Part shown: one piece after another, positions 45,065-57,400 of the stretch
Position numbering within the stretch: the first letter of the stretch is position 1
Layout of the letters: each line of letters opens with the position of its first letter
NCBI GenBank assembly: GCA_934045075.1
Contig: OW203751.1
Coordinates: 8,193,321 to 8,257,320 of the forward strand
DNA: 64,000 nt
Source: Yponomeuta sedellus
Lineage: Eukaryota > Arthropoda > Insecta > Lepidoptera > Yponomeutidae
Reading direction: 5' to 3'
Made by a program: the position numbers and the translations under genes
Notes under the pieces: generated by a model
Told to the model about the DNA's origin: nothing
Databases searched by the model: none
The model's input: the letters and a program-made list of their open reading frames with translations, nothing else

Positions 45065-45285
45065 CATAAAATACAGGCACATACATTGCTTGTGGCCCCA
45101 CACTAGGATACCCTGTGTCGTGGGATGGTTCCCTGAAAGCTTGCATGTTTGTGATGTCGCTGTTTCTACCAGACTTCCAAGACCTGAGCCCTTTTATGTC
45201 CCCAGCCGGGGCTCGAACCCGGGACCTGTTGCGTGGTAGGCAGATGCTATACCGCTGCGCCACAGAGGTCGCCAAAGAGGTCGCC
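45065..45285 (-). mobile_element. tRNA-derived SINE
   Basis: On the minus strand, TGGCGCAGCGGTATAGC (A box) and GGGTTCGAGCCCC (B box), then a shared body ending at ATGTATGTGCCTG. A sister copy lies at 2140-2335. Confidence 0.7.
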
Positions 45286-45539
45286 ATTTCCTAGTGTTTT
45301 GTTAGAATAACAAAATTAGGCACATCAAATTCAAAATTAGGAAAATTAGGAACGCAGAACATTCGAAAAATTTGTTACTATTCTAGTTGGAACTCTGTTT
45401 TGTCGTTTTGAAATATATCGAGCTAATGTGGTCGGGAGAGCCGGTAAGCGACGTCACAGACGGTATTACTTCGACCAAATAAAGGATGTGTTAGTAGAGG
45501 GAAACATTTTTTTTCTAAGGTTAACACGAGCACTAGACA

Positions 45540-45660
45540 TAATTAAAACTGTTTTTATACGGATTTATGCTAGTTTATTAAATTTTTACAATTTTCCAAC
45601 GTTTCGAAAATTGTAAAGATTTAATAAACGAGCATAAATCAGTTAAACAGTTTTAATAAA
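45540..45660. repeat. Imperfect inverted repeat (~50-bp arms)
   Basis: AAAACTGTTTTTATACGG...ACAATTTTC is inverted as GAAAATTGTAAAG...ACAGTTTT around a short loop. Confidence 0.65.
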
Positions 45661-46071
45661 CAGCATAAACAGTTTTAATTAAACATTTTTTTTTTTTTTA
45701 TTTATTTATTAAAACATAAAAAAAGTAAGTGAAACCAGCATGCATGCAACTTCTAATGAACGATGATGAAGCTATTTGCTTACTCCTTTGGGATACAGGC
45801 GTGAGATTATGTTTATGTAAGGCAATACGCAGTCGTCACACAAACTCATTATTACAAGTACCCTTCAATAGTTACACTACACGCGGTCCAAAAGCCGGTA
45901 AAACAAAAACGAAATAATTCAACGATGAATTAGATAATACGTACGATAATTTATACAATAAATTGGTCCTCCCCGCATCCAAATTAGATTTTTTTAAGAA
46001 AAGCCCACAATATAGATGCATAGATATTATTATTTACAATAATCTTCCGGATCCTAAAAATATAAAAAAAT

Positions 46072-47537
46072 TTAAAAACCTATTTAGAGGCTAAAAATTT
46101 CACCCATGCCGGGATTCGAACCCGCAACCTCTGGCTATCCGTACCAGCGCTCTACCAATTGAGCGACTCACGGCATCAGTGAAATTTCGAACCTCTTTAC
46201 AATATTCTCTGTATTACGTACAGGCAGCGACATCTGACTTAAGCAAATTGCATTACTTACAGCCCCGACTACCTACTTTGCAGTTAGGTTTAACATCGGA
46301 ACGATATCACTGTACCCACATGATTACACTATTTTTATTTTTAATGCACTAACCCGTGCTAAGGAACAAATTTAAAAACCTATTTAGAGGCTAAAAATTT
46401 CACCCATGCCGGGATTCGAACCCGCAACCTCTGGCTATCCGTACCAGCGCTCTACCAATTGAGCCAATGGGCGACTCACGACATCAGTGAAATTTCGAAC
46501 CTCTTTACAATATTCTCTGTATTACGTACAGGCAGCGACATCTGACTTAAGCAAATTGCATTACTTACAGCCCCGACTACCTACTTTGCAGTTAGGTTTA
46601 ACATCGGAACGATATCACTGCACCCACATGATTACACTATTTTTATTTTTAATGCACTAACCCGTGCTAAGGAACAAATTTAAAAACCTATTTAGAGGCT
46701 AAAAATTTCACCCATGCCGGGATTCGAACCCGCAACCTCTGGCTATCCGTACCAGCGCTCTACCAATTGAGCGACTCACGGCATCAGTGAAATTTCGAAC
46801 CTCTTTACAATATTCTCTGTATTACGTACAGGCAGCGACATCTGACTTAAGCAAATTGCATTACTTACAGCCCCGACTACCTACTTTGCAGTTAGGTTTA
46901 ACATCGGAACGATATCACTGTACCCACATGATTACACTATTTTTATTTTTAATGCACTAACCCGTGCTAAGGAACAAATTTAAAAACCTATTTAGAGGCT
47001 AAAAAATTCACCCATGCCGGGATTCGAACCCGCAACCTCTGGCTATCCGTACCAGCGCTCTACCAATTGAGCGACTCACGGCATCAGTGAAATTTCGAAC
47101 CTCTTTACAATATTCTCTGTATTACGTACAGGCAGCGACATCTGACTTAAGCAAATTGCATTACTTACAGCCCCGACTACCTACTTTGCAGTTAGGTTTA
47201 ACATCGGAACGATATCACTGTACCCACATGATTACACTATTTTTATTTTTAATGCACTAACCCGTGCTAAGGAACAAATTTAAAAACCTATTTAGAGGCT
47301 AAAAATTTCACCCATGCCGGGATTCGAACCCGCAACCTCTGGCTATCCGTACCAGCGCTCTACCAATTGAGCCAATGGGCGACTCACGACATCAGTGAAA
47401 TTTCGAACCTCTTTACAATATTCTCTGTATTACGTACAGGCAGCGACATCTGACTTAAGCAAATTGCATTACTTACAGCCCCGACTACCTACTTTGCAGT
47501 TAGGTTTAACATCGGAACGATATCACTGCACCCACAT
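46072..47537. repeat. Satellite array, left part: five tRNA-like ~305-bp units
   Basis: Five head-to-tail units, each with a tRNA-like block on the minus strand containing an A box (GGCTCAATTGGTAGAGC) and a B box (GGTTCGAATCC), plus TTTTTAATGCACTAACCCG. B boxes lie near 46110, 46413, 46719, 47023 and 47321. The array is cut at 47537 by BEL element 2 and resumes at 54437. Confidence 0.93.
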
Positions 47538-47743
47538 TGTTTAGTTCAAAAATTGATTTCCTAGCCATGTAATATAATCTACCTGTGTGTAGCTATAGGT
47601 AGTTTTACCTGCTCTGCTCTAATTTCATCTTTTGTCTCCCTCATGTGTCAACAGTTACAGTTGCAATAAATCAATCAAGAAGTCAAGACTAGTTTCTTTT
47701 CTGTCTTCACCCGCAAGCAAAAGTGTGCCTTATCACAAGGACA
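47538..47743 (+). repeat. 5' LTR of BEL element 2
   Basis: 206 bp, TGTTTAG...AAGGACA, matching 54231-54436 with one mismatch. Contains AATAAA. Confidence 0.95.
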
Positions 47744-47989
47744 TATGGTCCATCGACCACGGATATTTGTGCCGTGACCTATCGAAAAAACAAAATGAAT
47801 GCTTGCTTGTCGATGTAATTGGAGTTTATTAGTGGAAATACGGACAAATCAGTGTAAATAAGTGAACATTTTTGAAGTCAATGTGTTAGTACAAGTAATT
47901 AATAGTGAAAGAACTGTTCAAATCGGTTAATTCGTGTGCAAAGGACGCAATTTACCCGGCATCTCAAACTAACCTACAATCGCGCCATC

Positions 47990-50900
47990 ATGGAGAACGT
48001 GACAAAGCGTATACTGCTTCAAGACGATTTGATGGAACAAATACATAAGGCTTATGAAAACTACAAAAAGTCACCGAGAGACAGAATAACAGTAGGTTAT
48101 TTACAAACCCGAATTGACAGTTTGGACGCTTGTAGGAAGGAGTTCAAGAGTAATCACGAAAAAATCGTCTTGGCAATGCCTAAGGAAGATCGAGCAAAAT
48201 TATCGTATTTTGTAGACGATGTTTTCGATGATTTTGAAGAGTTGTTTTTTACCTACAGAGGAGAAATGCAAACCAAATTGAGTAGTTTAACTTCGGCCAT
48301 GGATAAATCGGTTCGACGCATTGAGGAGAACAAACCAAGTACTTCAAGTAGTGATATCAAGTTACCGAGAATTTCCATCCCGTCTTTCGGAGGTAACTAC
48401 ACAGAATGGCAATCATTTCACGACCTTTTTAATGCATTGATACATAAAAATAAGTCTATAGATAACGTACAGAAATTGCATTACCTGAAGAGTGCTTTGA
48501 AAGGAGACGCAGAGATTTTATTACGACAGTTTGCCGTCACGGGAGAAAACTATGCCGAAGCTTGGTCTGTACTAAAAAGACGGTATAATAACAAAAGGTA
48601 CATAGCAAACTGTATTTTCAGGAAGTTTTTTGCCCAGAAAGCGGTGACCCAGGAGTCAGGAAGCGGACTAAAACAGTTGTTGGATACGTCTGTGGAGTGC
48701 TTAAACGCATTGAAAAACCTTGGCTTACCTACAGCACAGTGGGATGCAATAATCAACTATGTGGTCATCTCGAAGCTGGATCCTGGAACACATAAACAAT
48801 GGGAAACTTTGATAAGCACTGATGGCTCAGATGACTTACCTGGTTTTGAAAAACTGAAAGATTTCCTGGAGACTCGATTTCGCACACTTGAGATGGTAGA
48901 ACCTCAAAGTAAAGTATACAAATCTGTTAAGCCAAAAACATTCCATGCGAGTGCCGCTAGCGGAGACATCTTCTGCAGCTTCTGTAGGGAAAAGCATTAT
49001 CTGTACAACTGTAAAGAATTTGCTAAGCAACCAGTGGAAGACAGGCACAATTATGTTCAGAAAAACAACTTGTGCTTTAACTGTCTGATTCCAAATCACT
49101 CCGTATTCAAATGTAGACAAAGGACTTCGTGTCAAATATGCAAGAGACGACATCACTCCTTATTGCATCGAGATTTCAAGAAACAAGGTGAAGGTGAAGA
49201 AAGGCCAATCACAGGAGAAACTACAACAAACAAGCAAGAGGTTCGCAAGGTAACTGCACATGTGATGAGTGAAGAACAACCTGGTCAAAATATCCTTTTA
49301 GCGACAGCACTGGTAGACGTGACTTCAAGAACTGGACAAACACACGTCTTCCGTGCTTTGATAGATCAGGGCTCCGAGATTTCGTTCGTAACTGCGCGGG
49401 CAGTTGAGTTATTGGGTTTGAAGAAGACTCAAATCAGCGGCGAGGTCTCTGGTGTTGGTGAAGGTAAAGTTTTTATTAATCACTTGGTAGGATTACAAAT
49501 TAAGTCGAGGCATGAAAATTATTTCTCTATTGATGTGAATGCTTATGTGTTGAAGTCGTTGACTCGTAGGTTGCCTGCAAGAGAAATTAGAGGTTATGAC
49601 TGGCCTCAACTTAGAGATATGAAGTTGGCTGATCCCGGTTTTAATGTGCCGGGTCGGATTGATATCCTTCTCGGGGCTGATGTTTTTTGCAAAATCATAG
49701 ACTCAGGATTATTGAGAGGGCCGGGCGATGTAATCGCTCAACACACACACCTGGGTTGGATTTTATCAGGGGAACTGTGCTCAACTCCTAACAATTCACA
49801 GCACCTAATAAGTTTTCATGTTACCAGGCTAGTAGAAGAAGACAACAACCTTTTGAGAAAATTCTGGGAAATAGAAACCGAAGATTATACCACCAAGAAG
49901 GTAAGGACAAAGGAAGAAGAAGAATGTGAAGAACACTACATAAATACAACAAAGAGAGAAGCAACTGGAAGATATGTAGTACACTTACCTTTGAGGCAGG
50001 AGATTGAAGAGACGAGAAAAGCGTGCGGAGAAACAAAGCACCAAGCCACCACTAGATTTAAGCAGCTGGAAAGAAAGTTTGAAAAACACGAAGATTTAAG
50101 GGTGGAGTATAAGAAGGTTATCCAGGAGTACTTGAAGATGGGTCATATGAAGAAGGTGAACAATGAAAATGAAGGTGAAGCAATTTACCTTGCACATCAT
50201 GCTGTTGTGAGAGAGGATAAGGATACTACTAAAGTAAGAGTGGTTTTCGACGCATCAGCCAAGGGATCAAACGGCCTTTCCTTAAATGACACCATGATGA
50301 CAGGCCCTACGTTACAACCGGATCTTCGAGAGTTAATCACACGCTGGAGGTCTCACAAAATCTGTGTTGTTGGCGATATTGTCAAAATGTACCGCCAAGT
50401 AAGAATGACAGACAAACACACAGATTTACAGCGTATCGTTTGGCGCGATGATACATCTGAAAAGTTAGAAAGTTACAAACTACTTACTGTGACGTTCGGG
50501 ACAGCAGCAGCACCGTACCTAGCAGTACGAACTCTAAATCAACTCGCTGATGACGAAGCTGCATCATACCCTCGTGGAGCAGCCGTAGTGAAGAATTCGT
50601 TCTACATGGATGATCTGATGACAGGGCACGAAGATTTATCTGAAATAAAACAAGTATGTGATGAGGTTAACAATCTGTTGAAGGCAGGTGGATTCCAAAT
50701 GCAGAAGTGGTCCAGCAACTCAGAAGATCTGTTAAAGAGCTTACAAGGAGGCGAAGACATCCCGGAAAAAATGGAAATAAAATTAGATAAGGTTATAAAG
50801 ATACTCGGACTTACCTGGGATAGGAAAGATGACACTTTCAAGGTCACTGTTGACTTACCGGAAACCAGAAAACCTGTAACGAAAAGGATTATCTTATCTG

Positions 50901-53152
50901 ATGTAGCCAGTCTGTTTGACCCTTTCGGTTGGCTCTCTCCAGTAGTAATTACATCCAAAATCATGATACAGAAACTGTGGCTTTGCAGTCTCGGCTGGGA
51001 TGACGAACTATCTTCAGAGCTGATAGAAGAATGGCTTGGCTATCGCCAAGAACTTCAAGAGTTGCAAACAATTGAAGTCCCGCGCTGGATAAAAACAACA
51101 TCGAAATGCAAAGAGGTGCAGCTTCACGGTTTTGCAGATGCCTCATCGGTTGCGTATGCAGGTGTAGTGTACATCAGAGTCGTAGATGAAGATGATGTTG
51201 CCCATGTCACAATGGTAGCCTCTAAGACAAAGGTTGCACCTCTGAAACAACTGACGATACCGAGATTAGAACTCTGTGCTGCGGTGTTAATGGCAAGGCT
51301 GTTACACGAAATATCAGGTTTATGGGACATTTCTATGAATCAAGTATTTGCTTGGACAGATTCAATGGTTGTTCTGTCTTGGTTACAATCCCAGCCAAGT
51401 CGATGGCAAGTATTTGTTGGCAATCGCGTCTCAGAAATAACGCAGTTGATAGACAACCAGAGATGGAACCATGTGCAGTCAGTTGACAATCCTGCTGATC
51501 TTGCATCAAGAGGCGTGAAACCGAGCGAGTTGGCGAACAACGAGCTATGGTGGTCTGGGCCTGAGTGGTTGAAAAATATACAAATAGATCTCACAAAGAG
51601 TTCTATTCCTCAAACAGATTTAGAAATGAAGAAATCGTTCAATATAATTGTAGAAGAAAAACCTGTTTGGGAAAGATTTTCATCCATGTCCAGAATGAAA
51701 AGAGTTTTAGCACAATGTTTGAGATTTTTAAACAAAAAACAGGAAAGAGAAAGTTATTTAACAGCTGAAGAGATGAATAAAGTTGAAGAACGATGCATAC
51801 AATATTACCAAGACCTTATATACGGAAATGAAAAAGAGGATTTAAAGAAAACCGGAAAGGTTAAGAGTAAAAGTTCTCTAGTGAGTCTTACGCCGTTCTT
51901 GGACAAGAAAGGATTGCTGAGAGTGGGAGGGCGACTGGGGAATGCCGACATACCAGAAAATACTAAACACCCGATTATTATCCCTAGCAAACAGCAAGTT
52001 ACCAGGCTGATAATAAATGAAGCCCACACAAGAACGTTGCATGGAGGCTTAGTTCAGATGATAACGTACATACGTAGCAAGTATTGGGTGATAGGTGTCA
52101 AGTCAGCTGTTAAAAAACACATAAATAATTGTAAGGTGTGCATCATTGATAAAGCTAAAACCAAGCAGCAACTGATGGGTCAGTTACCGGCATCCAGAGT
52201 GACACCAAATCGCGCTTTCTTCAACTCTGGCGTAGATTATGCTGGACCTGTACAGCTGCGAACAACAAAGGGCCGTGGACACAAGTCAACGAAAGGCTAT
52301 ATTTGCGTTTTTGTTTGTATGTCTACGCGAGCAATACACTTAGAAGCTGTATCCGATATGACGTCACAAGCTTTCATTGCAGCGTTTAGGAGATTCGTTG
52401 CAAGAAGAGGTCACTGTTGTCATCTTTGGAGCGACAACGGAACCAATTTTGTGGGAGCCGATAAGGAACTGAGGACTATGTTCGCACAGGGCAAGGCTAA
52501 TTTGGCGTCAGCGGTAGCTGAGCTCCTCGCAAATGACGGTACGACTTGGCACTTCATTCCCCCAAAGGCACCTAACTTTGGTGGTTTGTGGGAAGCGGGC
52601 GTCCGGTCCGTTAAGAAGCATTTAGCTCGAGTAAACGGTTACACAAAGTTGACATATGAAGAAATGTCCACATTACTTTCACAGATAGAAGCTTGCTTAA
52701 ATTCTCGACCTATCTGTCACTCTGATAACACAAGTGAAACCTTGGACCCGCTTACCCCGGGTCATTTTCTTGTAGGAGAGCCATTGATTAATATACCTGA
52801 CATAAATTACGAAGAGAAGAATTTAAATATGCTGTCGAGATGGCAATTTATACAAAATAGGACGCAAGATTTTTGGCGGAGATGGAAAAACGAATATCTC
52901 AACACTTTGCAGCAACGTCACAAGTGGCAAAACAGCGTGCCGTCCCCGTGTGTTGGAGATATTGTGATTATTAAAGAAGATGACCTCCCGCCAGCGAAAT
53001 GGCTGTTAGGAAAAATCATAATGTTACATCCCGGGCCTGACCAACTTGTCCGTGTGGTAACAGTACAATGCAAGGGAGATAACACCCTCAAGAGGCCTTT
53101 GTCAAAGTTGATTTTGCTACCTAGAAAACCTGAGGAGGAAATGTCCAAATAG
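47990..53152 (+). CDS. BEL element 2 Gag-Pol polyprotein, single ORF
   Basis: 1720 codons from ATG 47990 (the frame is open to 47936, but the first ATG is 47990). Order: coiled-coil Gag N-terminus; DUF1759 region (KLPRISIPSFGG, about residue 124); zinc knuckles with C-x2-C-x3-H spacing (about 325-400); aspartic protease with LIDQGS, Asp at 459; reverse transcriptase with YMDD at 872-875; Pao A17-type region (DVASLFDPFGWLSP); RNase H-like (FADAS, WTDS); integrase H2C2 zinc region; and catalytic D1416, D1482, E1535 (GVDYAGP, WSDNGTNF, GGLWEAG). A DUF5641-like tail contains LPPAKWLLGKI. There are no internal stops or frameshifts, in contrast to element 1. Confidence 0.96.
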   Translation: MENVTKRILLQDDLMEQIHKAYENYKKSPRDRITVGYLQTRIDSLDACRKEFKSNHEKIVLAMPKEDRAKLSYFVDDVFDDFEELFFTYRGEMQTKLSSLTSAMDKSVRRIEENKPSTSSSDIKLPRISIPSFGGNYTEWQSFHDLFNALIHKNKSIDNVQKLHYLKSALKGDAEILLRQFAVTGENYAEAWSVLKRRYNNKRYIANCIFRKFFAQKAVTQESGSGLKQLLDTSVECLNALKNLGLPTAQWDAIINYVVISKLDPGTHKQWETLISTDGSDDLPGFEKLKDFLETRFRTLEMVEPQSKVYKSVKPKTFHASAASGDIFCSFCREKHYLYNCKEFAKQPVEDRHNYVQKNNLCFNCLIPNHSVFKCRQRTSCQICKRRHHSLLHRDFKKQGEGEERPITGETTTNKQEVRKVTAHVMSEEQPGQNILLATALVDVTSRTGQTHVFRALIDQGSEISFVTARAVELLGLKKTQISGEVSGVGEGKVFINHLVGLQIKSRHENYFSIDVNAYVLKSLTRRLPAREIRGYDWPQLRDMKLADPGFNVPGRIDILLGADVFCKIIDSGLLRGPGDVIAQHTHLGWILSGELCSTPNNSQHLISFHVTRLVEEDNNLLRKFWEIETEDYTTKKVRTKEEEECEEHYINTTKREATGRYVVHLPLRQEIEETRKACGETKHQATTRFKQLERKFEKHEDLRVEYKKVIQEYLKMGHMKKVNNENEGEAIYLAHHAVVREDKDTTKVRVVFDASAKGSNGLSLNDTMMTGPTLQPDLRELITRWRSHKICVVGDIVKMYRQVRMTDKHTDLQRIVWRDDTSEKLESYKLLTVTFGTAAAPYLAVRTLNQLADDEAASYPRGAAVVKNSFYMDDLMTGHEDLSEIKQVCDEVNNLLKAGGFQMQKWSSNSEDLLKSLQGGEDIPEKMEIKLDKVIKILGLTWDRKDDTFKVTVDLPETRKPVTKRIILSDVASLFDPFGWLSPVVITSKIMIQKLWLCSLGWDDELSSELIEEWLGYRQELQELQTIEVPRWIKTTSKCKEVQLHGFADASSVAYAGVVYIRVVDEDDVAHVTMVASKTKVAPLKQLTIPRLELCAAVLMARLLHEISGLWDISMNQVFAWTDSMVVLSWLQSQPSRWQVFVGNRVSEITQLIDNQRWNHVQSVDNPADLASRGVKPSELANNELWWSGPEWLKNIQIDLTKSSIPQTDLEMKKSFNIIVEEKPVWERFSSMSRMKRVLAQCLRFLNKKQERESYLTAEEMNKVEERCIQYYQDLIYGNEKEDLKKTGKVKSKSSLVSLTPFLDKKGLLRVGGRLGNADIPENTKHPIIIPSKQQVTRLIINEAHTRTLHGGLVQMITYIRSKYWVIGVKSAVKKHINNCKVCIIDKAKTKQQLMGQLPASRVTPNRAFFNSGVDYAGPVQLRTTKGRGHKSTKGYICVFVCMSTRAIHLEAVSDMTSQAFIAAFRRFVARRGHCCHLWSDNGTNFVGADKELRTMFAQGKANLASAVAELLANDGTTWHFIPPKAPNFGGLWEAGVRSVKKHLARVNGYTKLTYEEMSTLLSQIEACLNSRPICHSDNTSETLDPLTPGHFLVGEPLINIPDINYEEKNLNMLSRWQFIQNRTQDFWRRWKNEYLNTLQQRHKWQNSVPSPCVGDIVIIKEDDLPPAKWLLGKIIMLHPGPDQLVRVVTVQCKGDNTLKRPLSKLILLPRKPEEEMSK

Positions 53153-54230
53153 GTAGTTACGACTGGGGTCAGCTAATTTTTTGTTGTTTTGTTTACATTA
53201 TGTAAGTATGTTCATTGAGTAAAACGATTTTCCTACTTAAACATCGATTAATATTAGATAAAAAGGTAATATTTGAGTTTTTTTTGTTATAACAAGGGTG
53301 CATTATAACTATTATTAAAACAATTTAAATCGGTACCAAGTGAACTTAAGGCTAAAGGCAACTATCTTCAAACTTCTTCTTTTTTTTATAAGATAGGTTG
53401 TTTTGCAATGTCCCTATGTTCTAAGTTAAGGTTAGATTAAGATAAAGTTTCATGTTAATTTACATGCCCTATAGGTTACCTACAACCTATAGGTTATAAC
53501 TAGTTATAAGCCTACACCATTTATAAAACCATGTCCCAGGCACTACAGCGTCGGAGTGGTCCCGTCACCCATCTAGTGTGAGTGAAGATGCCACTGGACG
53601 CTGTGTAATCATTTCATTAAGTACCTAGATGCAAAAGGCCAATATTATTATTATAGGTTTAGATTAATATACTGATTGTTTGATATAAGCAGTAGGCATG
53701 CTATGTACTGAGGTACAGAAGTCGATGTTTGATACATAAGCAGAGTTTGATATTTATATGTTATTTACAGTCCACTTTACTAATGTAGCTAAGTAATATA
53801 AAAAAAAAATGTACTGATTAATGTATGTAAGCTATTGCATCTAGAAACTCATTTTGATTGTTAAGAGGTTTTTTTTTCATTTGTATGAAGTCAATAATTT
53901 CTTGACGCGTCTTGTTTACGCAATCATAACAACCTACAAGTATCTATAGTTTACGCTCAGCAGCTCACTGCAGGTAACAATAACAAACAGCACAGCTGTT
54001 TTCTATTGAATAGGAATCTTACGTACACTTCGTCGCTAAGCAAGTTTATTTCTTCATGTTTGGATGATTGATAAGAGTTTCTTATGCTTGTTAAAACCAT
54101 TAGCTTTTTAGTTTGTTTGCACCTACATGTACAATGTTTTATTTTGTTTTAGAGGTTTATTAATTTATTTTTAAAGTCTAACTTGAGCATCATAAGTTAA
54201 GTAAAAAACTGTTGTTTTTGGAGGGCGGTA

Positions 54231-54436
54231 TGTTTAGTTCAAAAATTGATTTCCTAGCCATGTAATATAATCTACCTGTGTGTAGCTATAGGTAGTTTTA
54301 CCTGCTCTGCTCTTATTTCATCTTTTGTCTCCCTCATGTGTCAACAGTTACAGTTGCAATAAATCAATCAAGAAGTCAAGACTAGTTTCTTTTCTGTCTT
54401 CACCCGCAAGCAAAAGTGTGCCTTATCACAAGGACA
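54231..54436 (+). repeat. 3' LTR of BEL element 2
   Basis: 206 bp, preceded by a purine tract and followed by target duplication CACAT (54437-54441). Confidence 0.95.
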
Positions 54437-57400
54437 CACATGATTACACTATTTTTATTTTTAATGCACTAACCCGTGCTAAGGAACAAATTTAAAAAAC
54501 CTATTTAGAGGCTAAAAATTTCACCCATGCCGGGATTCGAACCCGCAATCTCTGGCTATCCGTACCAGCGCTCTACCAATTGAGCCAATGGGCGACTCAC
54601 GGCATCAGTGAAATTTCGAACCTCTTTACACTATTCTCTGTATTACGTACAGGCAGCGACATCTGACTTAAGCAAATTGCATTACTTACAGCCCCGACTA
54701 CCTACTTTGCAGTTAGGTTTAACATCGGAACGATATCACTGTACCCACATGATTACACTATTTTTATTTTTAATGCACTAACCCGTGCTAAGGAACAAAT
54801 TTAAAAACCTATTTAGAGGCTAAAAATTTCACCCATACCGGGATTCGAACCCGCAACCTCTGGCTATCCGTACCAGCGCTCTACCAAATCAATTGAGCCA
54901 ATGGGCGACTCACGGCATCAGTGAAATTTCGAACCTCTTTACAATATTCTCTGTATTACTTACAGGCAGCGACATCTGACTTAAGCAAATTGCATTACTT
55001 ACAGCCCCGACTACCTACTTTGCAGTTAGGTTTAACATCGGAACGATATCACTGTACCCACATGATTACACTATTTTTATTTTTAATGCACTAACCCGTG
55101 CTAAGGAACAAATTTAAAAACCTATTTAGAGGCTAAAAATTTCACCCATGCCGGGATTCGAACCCGCAACCTCTGGCTATCCGTACCAGCGCTCTACCAA
55201 TTGAGCGACTCACGGCATCAGTGAAATTTCGAACCTCTTTACAATATTCTCTGTATTACATACAGGCAGCGACATCTGACTTAAGCAAATTGCATTACTT
55301 ACAGCCCCGACTACCTACTTTGCAGTTAGGTTTAACATCGGAACGATATCACTGTACCCACATGATTACACTATTTTTATTTTTAATGCACTAACCCGTG
55401 CTAAGGAACAAATTTAAAAACCTATTTAGAGGCTAAAAATTTCACCCATGCCGGGATTCGAACCCGCAACCTCTGGCTATCCGTACCAGCGCTCTACCAA
55501 TTGAGCCAATGGGCGACTCACGGCATCAGTGAAATTTCGAACCTCTTTACACTATTCTCTGTATTACGTACAGGCAGCGACATCTGACTTAAGTAAATTG
55601 CATTACTTACAGCCCCGACTACCTACTTTGCAGTTAGGTTTAACATCGGAACGATATCACTGTACCCACATGATTATACTATTTTTAATGCACTAACCCG
55701 TGCTAAGGAACAAATTTAAAAACCTATTTAGAGGCTAAAAATTTCACCCATGCCGGGATTCGAACCCGCAACCTCTGGCTATCCGTACCAGCGCTCTACC
55801 AATTGAGCCAATGGGCGACTCACGGCATCAGTGAAATTTCGAACCTCTTTACACTATTCTCTGTATTACGTACAGGCAGCGACATCTGACTTAAGCAAAT
55901 TGCATTACTTACAGCCCCGACTACCTACTTTGCAGTTAGGTTTAACATCGGAACGATATCACTGTACCCACATGATTACACTATTTTTATTTTTAATGCA
56001 CTAACCCGTGCTAAGGAACAAATTTAAAAACCTATTTAGAGGCTAAAAATTTCACCCATGCCGGGATTCGAACCCGCAACCTCTGGCTATCCGTACCAGC
56101 GCTCTACCAATTGAGCCAATGGGCGACTCACGGCATCAGTGAAATTTCGAACCTCTTTACACTATTCTCTGTATTACGTACAGGCAGCGACATCTGACTT
56201 AAGTAAATTGCATTACTTACAGCCCCGACTACCTACTTTGCAGTTAGGTTTAACATCGGAACGATATCACTGTACCCACATGATTATACTATTTTTAATG
56301 CACTAACCCGTGCTAAGGAACAAATTTAAAAACCTATTTAGAGGCTAAAAATTTCACCCATGCCGGGATTCGAACCCGCAACCTCTGGCTATCCGTACCA
56401 GCGCTCTACCAATTGAGCCAATGGGCGACTCACGGCATCAGTGAAATTTCGAACCTCTTTACACTATTCTCTGTATTACGTACAGGCAGCGACATCTGAC
56501 TTAAGCAAATTGCATTACTTACAGCCCCGACTACCTACTTTGCAGTTAGGTTTAACATCGGAACGATATCACTGTACCCACATGATTACACTATTTTTAT
56601 TTTGAATGCACTAACCCGTGCTAAGGAACAAATTTAAAAACCTATTTAGAGGCTAAAAATTTCACCCATGCCGGGATTCGAACCCGCAACCTCTGGCTAT
56701 CCGTACCAGCGCTCTACCAATTGAGCCAATGGGCGACTCACGACATCAGTGAAATTTCGAACCTCTTTACAATATTCTCTGTATTACGTACAGGCAGCGA
56801 CATCTGACTTAAGCAAATTGCATTACTTACAGCCCCGACCACCTACTTTGCAGTTAGGTTTAACATCGGAACGATATCACTGCACCCACATGATTACACT
56901 ATTTTTATTTTTAATGCACTAACTCGTGCTAAGGAACAAATTTAAAAACCTATTTAGAGGCTAAAAATTTCACCCATGCCGGGATTCGAACCCGCAACCT
57001 CTGGCAATCCGTGCCAGCGCTCTACCAATTGAGCCAATGGGCGACTCACGGCATCAGTGGAATTTCGAACCTCTTTACACTATTCTCTGTATTACGTACA
57101 GGCAGCGACATCTGACTTAAGCAAATTGCATTACTTACAGCCCCGACTACCTACTTTGCAGTTAGGTTTTAACATCGGAACGATATCACTGTACCCACAT
57201 GATTACACTATTTTTATTTTTAATGCACTAACCCGTGCTAAGGAACAAATTTAAAAACCTATTTAGAGGCTAAAAATTTCACCCATACCGGGATTCGAAC
57301 CCGCAACCTCTGGCTATCCGTACCAGCGCTCTACCAAATCAATTGAGCCAATGGGCGACTCACGGCATCAGTGAAATTTCGAACCTCTTTACAATATTCT

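Larger units (their letters stand above)
47538..54436 (+). mobile_element. BEL/Pao LTR retrotransposon 2, apparently intact
   Basis: 6899 bp with 206-bp LTRs (47538-47743, 54231-54436) differing at one base (an A/T change in the CTCTAATTTC segment). The 5-bp target duplication CACAT flanks it. It inserted within one unit of the 305-bp satellite, whose uninterrupted form reads CACATGATTACAC. A purine tract GGAGGGCGG (54220-54228) precedes the 3' LTR. A primer-binding site candidate begins TGGTCC at 47746. 53153-54219 is untranslated. The complete ORF and near-identical LTRs suggest it could be active. Confidence 0.95.
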
